From Glandiceps talaboti (Eukaryota; Hemichordata; Enteropneusta; Spengelidae): a stretch of DNA of 64,000 bases. The notes beneath the pieces are model-generated. The model searched no databases and was not told the DNA's origin. It saw only the letters and a list, made by a program, of their open reading frames with translations. This document shows, piece by piece, positions 1 through 22,244 of this stretch (positions are counted from its first letter, which is position 1; each line of letters starts with the position of its first letter). Location: assembly GCF_964340395.1 (NCBI RefSeq), contig NC_135566.1, forward strand, positions 20,393,797 to 20,457,796, read 5' to 3'. A program made the position numbers and the translations under genes.

Positions 1-49
1 CCTTTTTGTTTGTAACAGCCGTTCGTTACTCAAACCCATCGTCCATTTC

Positions 50-475
50 ATACTAGTATTGGCTCTGTTTAATACAACAACGCAGAAATCCATAAGAAAC
101 AGTACATTCTACACTTGAGATAGAAAGATTTTAATTTCTTGCTACATTTTGTCTACTAAATGTAATAAACTATTTAAAGGTATTGGAACTAGACGCGGGC
201 AATCGAACACCAGTGGTTTGATATATATCTACACTTGATATCTACATAGTGACATGTTAGTTTTTTTCCTTTTAGAGAAAATGTGGCAACAACTGCAATT
301 ATTCAATCTTGCTATCTTAGAGTGTAGTATTTGCAGTTTCGTTTTTTCCCTTTTAGAGAAAATGTGGCAAAAACTGCAATCATTCCATCTTGCTATAGTA
401 GTGTAGTATTTGCAGTTTCGTATTGGTTTCTATTACAAACAGAGACAGTGAACCCCAACACCAAATAGGTAGTAC
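50..475. mobile_element. MITE family 1, diverged copy with an internal 81-bp duplication
   Basis: Landmarks: TTTCATACTAGTATTGGCTC, TGTTTAATACAACAACG, TTTCTTGCTACATTTTGTC, TTGATATCTACATAGTGACA and CAGTTTCGTATTGGTTTC ... GACAGTGAAC. An 81-bp block (TTTTAGAGAAAATGTGGCAA onward) occurs twice, at about 260-340 and 341-421. Confidence 0.55.
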
Positions 476-1418
476 ATTATTTGTTAGTTTACTTTAAGAT
501 CAATGTTCACTGAATTCCCAAACTAGAACACTTCTGTAGATCAATACTTTTTCTTTTCATTTGACCCTTTTCTTCGTTATCCTTTAAATGGCATTGTTAG
601 CACAATATCACGCACACTGGTCATGTGACATAGTATAATGAACTCATTGGCATAATATGTTTGAAAACCGCCAATTGGAAGACAAAGGTTTCTGATAAAC
701 AAAAACACGTTGCTATGACAGAAGTGAAAGAAGATACCACTGTACATAAGCGTGTTTTGACATACATTGTATATAGTAGTGATAACAGTTGCAGAATTGT
801 GTTATTTACCAACCATTTGCTGTCGCCTTAATCTGTGTAAGAATAATCTCAGAATTAATTTATGCATTTCTTTCATGAATATTCATAAATTCATAAATTG
901 TGCACGAATATTCATATTCATGCGCTGAAGCAGGAATTATTCGTTATTCGTTCACGTACAATTTATTAGACTGGTGATGAGGGCAACAGGTAGGAAGTAC
1001 TTTTACGTTAATGTACAACAAACTCATTGGCTTTATCGCTAACGGGTGTTTTTTATCATGATATTTGTTAGGGTAAATCCCAGATTCACGAAGACTTGGT
1101 CCTAAAACATGCAAGTATGTTTCTTCTGTGTTATGGAGTATAATGTCACAAAAAATAGATGCAAAGGTATTCAATCTGAGTGTATAGTTTTAGCGGGAAA
1201 TATTTGTGTATCGAAAGGTACCTGTAGTAATTGATTTTAGTATGAATTACACTTAAACCCTAACTTGCTATTGATAGAACTCAAACCTGTACATGGATAA
1301 AGTAAGACATATACCAAAATGTCGATGAGACAACCAACATCACCAATGTTAACAACACGACAAGACGATTTGTAGCTCAACTGAATTTGTTGATTAGTGT
1401 TATAAGCATGGTAAACTC

Positions 1419-1421
<3 letters not shown>

Positions 1422-1458
<37 letters not shown>

Positions 1459-1476
1459 TGTTTGTTTGTGTTTGTT

Positions 1477-1517
<41 letters not shown>
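1422..1517. repeat. (TG)n microsatellite with TTTG interruptions
   Basis: Runs of TG broken by TTTG near 1455-1480. Both strands yield spurious ORFs. Confidence 0.95.
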
Positions 1518-1524
<7 letters not shown>

Positions 1525-2540
1525 AGCGCGAATGTATACTACTTAAAATCAAATACATCCAGACCGATTGCCTTGGTATTTGTTTGGGACACAACTTAGG
1601 GTGTGTAGATGTTCAAACGAAACTGATGGCGCCATATGTATGTGATGATTCTAATGCCTTTGAAGACATGCATTGACATGAGCAATACACTAGAATAGCT
1701 GAATCGAGGTTTTAGAAAAGTCCGCATTCAAGTTTTCACTTGAGTAAAATCTAATCTCCATAAAATTGACGGATAGAATGTTTTGTGCATGTAATGATCC
1801 CCAACTGACTATATTGAAATCAACAATATTAAGTCTTGATACACATTCATCAACTTTCTGGGGTTAGTTGTTTTTTGCAATGCCGACTTCGAAATAACAA
1901 ATCGATAGGCTCAAATTAAAGAAAAATATGCTCTTAAGATTTTTTTGTTTACGCACATATCGACAAATATATCAATGTTATGATTCTGCTGTGTCTTGTT
2001 CACAGCTATAATGGTAGAAAGCTTCATGATATAAAAAGTTTCATTTATTTACATTAATGATGGATAATGTTCATATCCTCATGGATACCTTTCTTTTTAA
2101 ATAATAACACTGGCGACGAACAAATTCTGTATGGAAGGAATATTTATATTTTATGATTATATGGTCTAACTTTATTTTACATCGAAATTACAGCAATATT
2201 TATTCAAGGTTTTATGATAAACTTCAGAGCTCGATATGTTGTATTATTTATAGAACTTGGTTCCGTTAATGCAATATATTCGTGACTTTTACGATCGACA
2301 TGGTGTTCGGAGAATCAGAGCTAAATTCTTGGGCTAGCGAAAATAGTAAGCGGCATGAGATTGATATCAGTGTCTTTTCATTCACAGGTCATAGTCTCAA
2401 TATGCTGAATATGTTGGACCATTTCGGCGATTTCAAGCAAGGCGGTCGGTAAAAAAATATCACAAAGACATCTCAATCGAACTCGGAAACAATACTTCTA
2501 AACTATTTTCTTGTACCATACACACGTGTAGATCAGATCT

Positions 2541-11473
<8,933 letters not shown>

Positions 11474-12210
11474 AACATCTGAGCAATCTTCATCAACAGT
11501 ACAAAAATATATATGCATATCAATTTATACTATACTAAAACATAGGACTGCAGAAATTATATCCCCAAAGCATTGAAGAAATATTTCCGTAAAATTTAGA
11601 AATGAAGCAAACTACTTAACTTATAGGGATGTATATGATGTTTATCCAAACATGACTGATTGACAAGCAAGACCATATAAGCCAAGGTTTGCGGTATTGT
11701 TTGTTTAGTCTTAAAGTTGTTTTTTCAGATATTCATAAATGCCAGAATTATGACGTTGTAGAAACAGAACCGAACAAAAGCTATCATCACAAGACATCAT
11801 TAATATGGATTTAGAGTTGTATATAAATCAAGGCGTATTCATAAGACTTAAAAAGAATCATTGCGAACATACTTCTCTCTTTCTCTTTGAAAACAATTAG
11901 CGTAGCCCACGTGAATATCGATGGAGCATAAAACAATTGGCAAAAACAAAAGAAATCGCTAACATTTAAGAAATTTTGAAAAGTTTTTTATTTAGATTAG
12001 ACCTCGAGGATTGTGACAGCCTACGTCACTAGAATGTATGTATTGATGTCAACCGACGACTGTCTACGTCTCAATGTACTAATCAGAAAATAAGATACCA
12101 GCCTTTGAGATAAATTGTATCCATAGAAAACATTCTATCTGAGTTCTATGAACTATAAAAGAATGGTAACACCTGCATTCATAGAAAGAGCACCGAGCAC
12201 TCATACTGAC

Positions 12211-12246
12211 GGGAGGGTGGGGGTGGGGGTGTGGGTGTGGGGGGTC
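12211..12246 (+). other. G-rich tract, candidate G-quadruplex
   Basis: Six or more runs of three to six G with loops of one to three bases (GGGAGGGTGGGGGTGGGGGT onward). It matches the G3+N1-7 rule on the plus strand. It lies 0.75 kb past the K2P stop. Confidence 0.6.
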
Positions 12247-12889
12247 TTTAACGAATTATAACGAATGTTTAGATTTATATACCAAGGTTTCGACACCTGT
12301 CGATAACAAGATATACGCAGCAAAGTTGGACAGGAATAATATAGTGAAAGAAGGAAACTGGAATGGCGGAAAGGACTTCACAGAGTAGACATCCGAATTT
12401 GTACTTGGACAATTGCAAGCAAATAGGTGGCAAATATTTCCTTGACGACATATTCCATGGTTACCATCTAGCTGTTGCCAACGATGAAGAGTTGGAGGTA
12501 CAGGATAAAAAGGACACCGCAAACACCAGAGAAATTTGCTGCGAAAAATCTTCATATGTATTTGATGTTGAACAACTAGCGACCTGTTGCCGTAGCAACT
12601 ACTTGTGACTGCAAATTAGGCTCTAAGTGAGCCAATGATAAACACAAAAGTAGTGTCTATATGACTATGACATGAACAAGGTGAACAATAGAACTACTGT
12701 AAACATTGCATGTCATTACAATCAAACGGAGGCATATCATTAGCTTTGAAACGGAGTAAATGGCTTGACAACTGGGAGATGTTTCACATGTCAAGGCCGT
12801 CTTTCATTTTCGAACAACATTTACACAAAGAACTCAGAGAGAACGACAGTGTGACAAATGAGAAAGCGAATTAGGGTAAAGGGACAAAC

Positions 12890-12970
12890 AGACATAAGTA
12901 TATTGAGAGACACAGAGAGACAAGCGGGGAGTGACATAGAGACACAGAGAGACAAGCGGGGAGTGACCTA
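12890..12970. repeat. Short direct repeat, two copies of about 36 bp
   Basis: GAGACACAGAGAGACAAGCG followed by GGGAGTGAC occurs twice in tandem. Confidence 0.8.
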
Positions 12971-14647
12971 AATACGGGGGCGCGTAGTGTTCGATCTAAG
13001 TACAGCAGCGGAGTAAAGAGAGGCCGCTTCAGAAATAGACTTGCGACCGCTGAACAAGATGCAGAGACTGAGAGGATAAGATGACGACAAGGATATTGCT
13101 ACATATAAAGTATATGTCTCTGCGTGTGTGTATTATGTATACATATACGTATCATAGTTTAGCACCGTCTTATCAAAAGACAACTAAATATGCCTGCAAA
13201 TTTATAGGCCACTTAGTTAGAGCACATTCAATATTTAACATTGTTTTTTAAGTGTTGCTAAATGGTCCACATAAAATGCCTGTGAGATTCAATAAATTCA
13301 AACACTACTACTGTCTCATAATTTGTTATTCTTTTTTGCGTGCACTGTGTCGTCGAATACCATTTTATGAAATGTTACAGCTCTAGACTAAATTATTTCA
13401 GTTTGTTCCCTAAAATGTGAACTTGACCTTGAGTTATTGGACTTTGCTTAACCTTGTAAAGGTAACGCCAAGAAATCTTTAGTTGATGTATATTTTTCTA
13501 ATAACGTCATTAAATGTAATTCTATCTTTTTTCCGTCCACTTCAAGCCTATTTTAAACTAATATATTTTCATACAAAGTTTGGACATTTCCAAACTCTGA
13601 CTCGATCACGTTTTCATAATGATTTGACAACCAGAATCAAATGAAGCGTTGCCATGGAATGTGTGACGTCAGTAAGATACATTTATTGATTCCGTTTCGT
13701 ATAGTGATTTAGCCTACTTTATTACTATGTTACAGCTTTGCAATCGATGTGCACTTTTTATGAGACTGAACATTTATTTATTAACTGCAGTTTACACGTC
13801 AGTCATTTACATATCACTTTTTAGCTTTAACAAAATCAAGAAATGAGAACCCGGAAATGACTTATTATTGGCAATGGGTGGAGGTAAATAACGTACACTT
13901 TTTATATCCTTGTACATACTTGTACACAGGTAACCCGATAGGGGACAAGGATGGTGTTACAATTAAAGAAGACTGGTAGAATTTTAGATAAGCCAAATCT
14001 CGTTTAAAGTGGGGTACTTTTTTTCTAAAACTGCAAGTATAGATGTGTTACAATGTATAAAACAAACTATGTGTCATTTTTTGGTGCAGTACTTGGAAAG
14101 TTTTACTGTAAACAGACTTGTTTTTGCACGATTCTAACCCCATGTATCTTTACAATTATACCAAATCATTGTATCAAGAACGCAAGAGGTAAAGGAGTAG
14201 ACGGGGGAGGAAGACGAACTACGGGGCACGGAAACGGAAGAAGAAAGGGGTGAAACATGACAGGACGGGATAAGGACACTGAAAAGTTATCGCAAAAAGA
14301 GTAGACACATAGACAAATTAAGAAAAGAGATTCATAGCACCTTACCTTGAACATTGCAGAGACTTTCTGTCAAAACACGATGAAAATAAAACAGTATCGT
14401 AAAGACTTACAGCATTACTAAGTGTGCCTTTACCTATATATGCACTCTGCGAGTGAATATTCATATCCACCACGCCATCATATGTTTCGTCGTACACTTA
14501 AAACTTATATAAAAATATATGTTTCGTCTGTATGTATCACTCATCAATTGTTCCTCGTTCTGGAAACAATATTGACTTTTAGCTTTATTTTGCGATTTTG
14601 CGATAAAATATGTCATTTGCTAATAATGTGACAACTATGTAATCACG

Positions 14648-16130
14648 TTTTTGTCACATTACCCACTGCTCTTGTTTGTCACATTACACACTACTCTTGT
14701 TTGTCACATTACACACTGCTCTTGTTTGTCACATTACACACTGCTCTTGTTTGTCACATTACACATTGTTCTTGTTTGTCACATTACACACTACTCTTGT
14801 TTGTCACATTACACACTACTCTTGTTTGTCACATTACACACTACTCTTGTTTGTCACATTACACACTGCTCTTGTTTGTCACATTACACACTGTTCTTGT
14901 TTGTCACATTACACACTGCTCTTTGTAACAATACACACTGCTCTTGTTTGTCACATTACACACTACTCTTGTTTGTCACATTACACACTGTTCTTGTTTG
15001 TCACATTACACACTGCTTTTGTTTGTCACATTATACACAGTGACTACTCTTGTTTGTCACATTACACACTGCTCTTTGTCACATTACACACTGTTCTTGT
15101 TTGTCACATTACACACTGTTCTTGTTTGTCACATTATACACTGTTCTTGTTTGTCACATTACACACTGTTCTTGTTTGTCACATTACACACTACTCTTGT
15201 TTGTCACATTATTACACACTACTCTTGTTTGTCACATTACACACTACTCTTGTTTGTCACATTACACACTACTCTTGTTTGTCACATTACACACTGTTCT
15301 TGTTTGTCACATTACACACTACTCTTGTTTGTCACATTACACACAACACTTGTTTGTCACAACACACACTCTTCTTGTTTGTCACATTACACACTGCTTT
15401 TGTTTGTCACATACACAGTGACTGCTCTTGTTTGTCACATTACACACTACTCTTGTTTGTCACATTACACACTACTCTTGTTTGTCACATTACATACTAC
15501 TCTTGTTTGTCACATTACACACTACTCTTGTTTGTCACATTACGCACTACTCTTGTTTGCCACATTGCACACTGCTCTTGTTTGTCACATTATACACTAT
15601 TCTTGTTTGTAACATTACACACTGCTCTTGTTTGTCACATTACACACTGCTCTTGTTTGTCACATTACACACTACACTTGTTTGTCACATTACACACTGT
15701 TCTTGTTTGTCACATTACACACTGCTTTTGTTTGTCACATTATACACAGTGACTGCTCTTGTTTGTCACATTACACACTGCTCTTGTTTGTCACATTATA
15801 CAGTGACTACTCTTGTTTGTCACATTACACACTGCCTTTGTTTGTCACATTATACACAGTGACTGCTCTTGTTTGTCACATTACACACTACTCTTGTTTG
15901 TCACATTACGCACTGCTCTTGTTTGTCACATTACACACTGTTCTTGTTTGTCACATTACACACTACTCTTGTTTGTCACATTACACACTACTCTTGTTTG
16001 TCACATTACACACTGCTCTTGTTTGTCACATTATACTCTACTCTTGTTTGTCACATTACACACTTCTCTTGTTTGTCACATTGCACTCTACTCTTGTTTG
16101 TCACATTACACACTGCTCTTGTTTGTCGTT
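14648..16130. repeat. Minisatellite, 25-bp unit, about 59 copies
   Basis: The unit is TTGTTTGTCACATTACACAC plus T(G/A)CTC. Because 25 is not a multiple of three, all three forward frames stay open for long stretches and give a 25-residue repeated translation (HYTLLLFVTLHTALVCHITH type); this is a by-product, not a gene. Rare variants carry an inserted AGTGAC (near 15041, 15417, 15749, 15803 and 15861), which recur as larger blocks. Confidence 0.95.
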
Positions 16131-16484
16131 TGTCGTTCTTGAGGAAAAAGCCAGCATAATCGATACTTATATGACTATAATGTAAAATGCATAATTTCAG
16201 ACGAAATCTCGCAAACTATTCCATTTCTCGCCTTCGTCTACAATGCTTGTTTTAGAACAATATTTATACTTTAAATATATATGTGTGATATAACTACAAT
16301 ACCTGTTATAGATCTACAATACCATACAATTGCCAAAGTCTATATTTTTAGAATGTACTCTGGACTCATAACTCGTTCAAAGTACAGTTACAGAACTATA
16401 TATGTCTACAATGTTATACTACAATTTTAATTTAGAACACCTTATAGAATACAATTATAACTTGATTTTAGTATTCTGTTTGAT

Positions 16485-16750
16485 ACAACCAAGTAGATAC
16501 CAACAAGCTCCACATTCTACATTTTGAGAAGCAATTTCTCGCTACATTAGTCTAAATACTTGTAACTAAAGAAGACAGACGAACATTACTGTTTTGATGT
16601 ATGCATTTGATATCTACATGGTGACATGTATGTCAGTTCATTTCATTTAGACACTGTTCATTCAACTTAAAGTTTAGCATGTGCAGTTTCTTATTGGTTT
16701 CTGTGTGATACGGTATCAAACAAAAGTCAGTGAACACTAGCCTGCAATGC
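16485..16750. mobile_element. MITE family 1, partial copy
   Basis: Contains TTGATACAACCAAG at the left, GAAGCAATTTCTCGCTACAT, TTGATATCTACATGGTGACA and the right end CAGTTTCTTATTGGTTTCTG ... TCAGTGAACACTAG. The outermost bases are lost. Confidence 0.55.
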
Positions 16751-17849
16751 GCTGTACTTAATCTAGAACTACAACGCTTTTTAGAACTTAATTATTATAG
16801 TAATGGTTTATTTTTGGCTTTATTTAGAAGCTACAATAATCATTTAAAATACAATTTTAGTTAATAAGATATGTTTTTTATTATACAACGATTCGATCAG
16901 ATTTTTCTCTTTAAATACTACCGTTATTATGTTTTAGAACTACATGTTTTTACCAAGTACACAGTAGCACATAATTTTACTTTAGAACTAAAACATTCAA
17001 ATATAACCATTAAGTTATTTTAGTTAAGAACATCAATATTTCGGATATCTTAAGAATTGTCATTTGATTATATAGATTATTAAATTGATTTATTTGTCAT
17101 AAATTTATTTCGTAATGTAGCACACCTATATGTAGCATGTTTATCCTTGATATATTCAATACAAAGTCGTCTTTTGGAAACTCATCAGATATATCTGTGT
17201 GTGAGTTCGTTAATATCCCTATACATATCATAGGTTGGAGTGAAGGCACACACATTTTACAATGGCGCAAAATTATATACGTTAAGAACGAGCACTAATT
17301 GCTAGATTGTTAACACATTTTAAATTGCGATGTGCCTACCAATCTATTACGTGTCTTTGTGAAAGTAAAATTGCTAGCGTTTTAATAATACAAATCGTTC
17401 ACATGCTATTCACAAATCTCATTCAGTTAGTAAACGAACGTATAGACGAAAATTTCCTTCGATATACAAGAGAGTTCGTTTTCAAGCAAACCCTTGTTAG
17501 TATATAAGTTTATATTCGGTGAACTTCGATTTGAACGAAAGCTTTCATAAGATGGCGATAACAGACCTTTGTCGTTTACGTTACAACATTCACTATGAAA
17601 TAGCTTTTTTTAATTTTGTTATGTGGTAATCTTAAAATATAGTCTTGTGCATTTCAAATAATCACTATCGGATGTCCCATTCTACAGTTTATATAATATC
17701 TATCATTCTATAAGTACACATATTTATTTCAGTCACCATACACATTGTATATATTAATGTTTTGTCAGAAAATAAAATGTCTATTGAAGCAATGATATAT
17801 AAGCAATTTCATCAATGTTATTACCAGTTGCAAACTATTTGATATGTGA

Positions 17850-17854
17850 GAGTG

Positions 17855-17895
<41 letters not shown>
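17850..17895. repeat. (GACA)n microsatellite
   Basis: About 11 units of GACA. Confidence 0.9.
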
Positions 17896-17902
<7 letters not shown>

Positions 17903-18541
17903 CAAAACAAGAACAATGTATATAATATGTACATTGTATTTCCCTGTTTAATTCACCATTAGCATGCATGTATATTCTGTAGAGTCAATGTGGGACGATT
18001 AAAAAAGCCGCATTGGTAACCGACACTGGATAACCACGTTGGTGGAAGTACTTGCAGAATTCAGCAGACCTTTCTCTGAAATCCAAATCACTTCTACAAA
18101 TACGACGTAAACGAAGTAATTGCGGATAGGGAATAGAATCTTTACACTAGGATGTGATGAACCACTCTGCAAATATGAATGTGAATCAATAGGTTTAGTA
18201 TAAATAGATGTAGCTATATCATCACCATCAGTCCTAAGGGAGATTTCAAGGAAATTGATAGTTCAGAAATATCATAAGTATACTGAATAGCAGGATTAGA
18301 ATTACATATGTAGTTAATAAATTGCATAAGGTCCTCAAGTTTGAGTGAAGCTGCACCAACGCCATCAATAAATCGTTTATATAAATCAGGTAAGATCCCT
18401 TGATACGAACTGAAAATAAGGTGTTCCTGATAAGACATAAATAAACAAGCATAACTAGGACCAAGACAACTTCTCATAACAACGTTAACGCCGCGTTTCT
18501 GCAAAAAATACATGTTATTAAAGGTAAAATAATAACACGTA

Positions 18542-20348
18542 AGGGACCGGTCAGTTTCTTCGGCCTGGGGGGGGGGGGTTGGATTTGTAGGGGGTCACCC
18601 AGTTTTTGAAATTGGCAGTGGGGGGGGGGGGTCATGCTGTTTTCAAAATTGTGGATAATGGGGTCATTGTGTTTTGGATTGTGATAGAAGAAAAACATCC
18701 TTTTCTACAATGGCACAAAGCCTTGTCTGAAATGTGGTACATGTAAATATTTGTTCTTACCCCTGTTTCTTACATGAATTCTTTAATATTACTTATTAGG
18801 TCAAAAATAACTATACATATACATATACATGTATTACCTAGCTACCACACTAGTTACAGAACATGTCGTGTAAATGCTTGGCTGTTTCACAATCAGTGCT
18901 TCACTTATATTGCACTTTGGGGCAAAAGTGAACTTGAAGGTTTCGTAATGGCAATCTTCATAGATAGTTTATAAAAGAAGTTAATCTAAAATGTTCCCTA
19001 CTCGTCACTATGAAATTGTCAGATGGGATTAATACACTTTCTATTTTGGACACTACATGTTATTGACACTACAAATCACCACATCTGATCAGATTCCAGT
19101 TTCTATTATACACTAGGATTCGACCACCTGAAGTTCTCTAACATACCGGTGACTTTACTATACACGCAATATTAATGCCTCTATACCAAGTGTTACGGGC
19201 CCATTTTTGTGTGACATGGGAAACTCATTTAAAACTTACATTTACGTTATCTATTCGAAGCTTGGAAATATTACCTCAAAGGCTATGAATAACCTAAACA
19301 TTGCCTTAATAGAAGCAAAAAACTGCAGATCTACCAGGGGGAAAAACCCAAGGACTCCCTCACCCCAGATGTCACTCATGCATTCAACCAACAAACAGAT
19401 GCACCAACAACCTTTTTACTGTCATAATGGTATTAAACTTTTCTTAAATATTTTTTACCCAATTCTAATTTGAGATGATATTGTCTTTTAAAGATGTGAA
19501 ATGTTTGCCAAGGTAGTCTAACATTGCCTTAAACTGCAAATCTCCCCTACCAATGATACCACCATTAGATGTGCCGACCGTTACTACATGTATATAATGA
19601 TGCCATTTAACTTTTTAAGAACATATTTCAACCCTAAGTAAGTTATACAGAATAGTTTCTGATACTTGATGGTGCTGTCTTGTAAAGCATGGATTGAGTT
19701 ATTGCTTGAAAGGGTCTGAATAGCCTAAACATTGGCTTTAAGAGTAAAAGTCCTCCAGGGCTTCTAGAGGGAGACCCCTTGGAACCCCCCCCCCACGCAC
19801 ACACATGAGGTGGACATATCCTAGTCTCAAGTTGTTCCCCTCTTACTGTCATGATGCTATCAAAGTATATTTCAAAAATTATTTCGACCCGATGTAGTTG
19901 CTTTTTACATGTTGATGCTGTCTTGTAAAGCTTGGAAATTATTGTCTGAAAGGGTCTTTATAGTCTCAAAATTGACTTTTCAGAGTAAAAAAAGATATAT
20001 ACATATTCCCTGCTCAAGCTGTCCCACTGTCAAGATGCTATTAAACTCCTGTTGGAATATATTTACCCTGTGTAGTTAATTATTATAATTATGATAGTGC
20101 TAACCCGGGATCTTATAAAGTAGATGCAAGACAGTCAAGCAGTCCACACTGAGTCACGATAAAAAAAATACCTGTCATGTGGATATTATATGGGGGGGGG
20201 GGTCATTATGTTTTAGAATTAAGTGATAGGGGGTCAGCCTGTTTTTGGTTTTACAGATGGGGGGGGGGGGGTCAGTGACTTTTTGTCGGCCCGATTTAAG
20301 AATCCACCGCCCCGCTCCCCCACAGGCTGGAGAAACTGACCGGTCCCT
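18542..20348. mobile_element. Non-autonomous TIR DNA transposon inserted in the Penelope-like element
   Basis: The ends are an exact 18-bp inverted repeat, AGGGACCGGTCAGTTTCT (18542-18559 and 20331-20348). The octamer TAATAACA flanks both sides (18530-18537 and 20348-20355), like an 8-bp hAT-type target duplication, although five extra bases (CGTAA) intrude on the left. Removing the insert restores the reverse-transcriptase order, confirming the boundary. The subterminal parts carry long G-runs followed by GTCAnnnTGTTTT. The middle (about 19255-20085) is four diverged direct repeats of ~230 bp containing GGTATTAAACTTTT-, CTTGTAAAGC- and GCCTAAACATTG-like blocks. I see no transposase. Confidence 0.75.
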
Positions 20349-20865
20349 AATAACAAGTTCAGTCAATCTCAGAAGTAGGTGGGTAGGAGGGTCAAGTACA
20401 GGTCTTAAATTAAGGTAGTGTTCGATTGCAACTAAACCGTCATTTTGTGGCATGGAAGTATACAAGGACTTAACGTCCATAGAAAAAGGTATTGAGGTTA
20501 CCTTGTTGGAATTTGAATTCATTTAAAGTACTTTAAGAGCATGGTTCGTATCTTTAATGTAGGTAGGCTGAGATGCCACAATAGGTCGTAAAATGGCATC
20601 TAAATAACGCACGAGGTGTGGGCAGTTACAAGCTGAGATGATGGCCCTACTAGGAATATTAACCTTATGTATCTTGGGTAGTAAATAAAATACGGCTGTC
20701 CTAGGCGGACTATAAGGTTGCGTGCTTCCGTTGGTAATTCGCAAGCAGATATAAAAGCGTTAACAGTATCCATAATTTCGCGTTGCACGTCTTCTTCCAA
20801 TTCCTGGTAAAAATCCATGTTTAAAAGTTGTCTTTCTGCCTCAGCTACATACAGATATTTATGCC

Positions 20866-20866
<1 letters not shown>

Positions 20867-20943
<77 letters not shown>
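20867..20943. repeat. (AC)n microsatellite at the 5' side of the Penelope-like element
   Basis: About 38 AC units, located just before the first recognisable coding segment of the minus-strand element. Confidence 0.95.
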
Positions 20944-20945
<2 letters not shown>

Positions 20946-21439
20946 GCACAGTCGCAGTCGATGTTAACTTTGTATTGGGTGTACTGGTTTGGCCTAAGGA
21001 TATATGAAAACATATCTGATAATGAGAATTCTCCCATTGAACATTTATATCAATTCTAATTTAGTCGAAATCATTGTGATAGTGACTCTGGGGAAATTAC
21101 AAAAAAAAATTAATCGTATCTACTAATTAAGTGTTGTTATCAAATTTATCTTTTGTATGTCATCACAGACATTAGAGGTTTTGTCTACAGTAGAATGTGA
21201 CTAGAACTTCATCGCTTAATTCATTCCAATATCATTAAAGTCACACTCGCTGTTTACATTAGAAACGAGTCGTGGGAAAACTGAATTGAGAACCCATAAT
21301 TTATACTATGATTAAATCGAGGGCACTGCTTTCATATTTAAATTTTCGGTCATCACAAACATGTGTAACTTACGAGTATTTGTACTGGCTGGGTTATAAC
21401 ATTTTTAGATGTACAATCAATGTCCATCACATATTATAC

Positions 21440-22025
21440 CATACTCAAGCCAAATATTGCCTTTGAACAGGAAATATGGATTATATTCTGGTCGTTCTAC
21501 ATCACGACAACCGTGTCTACGTCTGACTCACTGGTTTTGCGATGCTCGTAATATAAGTCAAAACGCTCCAAATTTTTGCCATTTTTTCATAAATTTTGCT
21601 TGAGGAATTATATTTGCATTCAATTTATTTACAAATGATTCAGCTCGAAACTACTCGTTACCACAGGGGTTGCCACTATTCGTTTAACGACTCGTAGTGA
21701 CAAGGACCCCTTAGGTCACTCGTATTTTACTCAGCTGAACGAAGTAAAATATTGGGGAATAATATGCAATCATACCCTGCACGAGCCGAGTTTGACAAAA
21801 GATATGGAATGTATACCCTGGTCGTTCTACTCCACGACAACACGTATCTATGTCATTTTGTCTGCTCTATTCGAAATAGGCAAAACGTTCAAAATTGCCA
21901 TTAGTTTCCCCTATTTTTCTTTGAATTTACTGTCTATAGTTATATTATTCCCAATATTTTTCTTACTCGTGACCTAAGGGTATTGTCGACAAAGCCCCTT
22001 AGGTCATTCGTATTTGCCTTGACTG
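21440..22025. repeat. Two diverged ~300-bp direct repeats
   Basis: Shared blocks: CTGGTCGTTCTAC(A/T)(T/C)CACG followed by ACAAC, AAACG.TC.AAATT, and CCCCTTAGGTCA(C/T)TCGTATT. The first unit spans about 21440-21745 and the second about 21775-22025. Confidence 0.65.
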
Positions 22026-22244
22026 ATGAACAAAGAAAAAATATCTAAATCATTCTCACTGTCCATGTATGATTAGTTAAAGTATGAATGACATATATTT
22101 CTGTCCCTGAGAATTAGAAATGTTAGTAATACGCACAAGATAATTTGATAATCTGAGAACTTTCGCCTGCAACCTGTCAGCTCACTCTTCTTGATTCTGA
22201 GATTGGTGGCGCTGTTATGTTATAATATATACACTCTGTGCCTC

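Larger units (their letters stand above)
11474..14640. other. Intergenic, no gene recognised
   Basis: The K2P 3' flank. It contains the G-rich tract at 12211-12246, a short duplication at 12890-12970 and a weak 81-codon frame at 12363-12608 without family features. I see no other structure. Confidence 0.6.
16135..18000. other. Intergenic, AT-rich, no gene recognised
   Basis: Holds the MITE copy at 16485-16750 and (GACA)n at 17850-17895; otherwise nothing recognisable on either strand. Confidence 0.6.
18003..21000 (-). mobile_element. Degenerate Penelope-like retroelement, interrupted by a TIR transposon
   Basis: Read on the minus strand from about 20,850 down: LLNMDFYQELEEDVQREI, then FYLLPKIHKV with IISACNCPHLVRYLDAILRP, then FSMDVKSLYTSMPQNDGL and LLLRLTELVI (to about 20355). 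After a foreign 1.8 kb insert it resumes with FTFNNMYFLQKRG, SCLGPSYACLFM, LYKRFIDG and INYICNSNP, then INFLEISLRTDGDD, SIYTKPIDSHSYLQSGSSHP, and finally LLRLRRICRSDLDFRERSAE and QRGYPVSVTNAA near 18005. These are reverse-transcriptase motifs of Penelope-like elements. One in-frame TAA (about 20523) and several frameshifts kill it. The GIY-YIG endonuclease end is missing because homology stops near 18003. An (AC)n tract at 20867-20943 lies at the 5' side. Confidence 0.85.

Noticed and set aside
12256-12608. Short opposing ORFs of 81 and 99 codons
   Set aside because: No family motif, no splice context, and the two strands overlap; coding is not supported.
14676-15752. 358-codon frame with repeated HYTLLLFVTLHTALVCHITH-type residues
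   Set aside because: Pure by-product of the 25-bp minisatellite; other frames are equally open and no splice or family signal exists.
18003-21000. Functional reverse transcriptase gene
   Set aside because: An in-frame stop, several frameshifts, a 1.8 kb insertion and a missing endonuclease end make it a relic.
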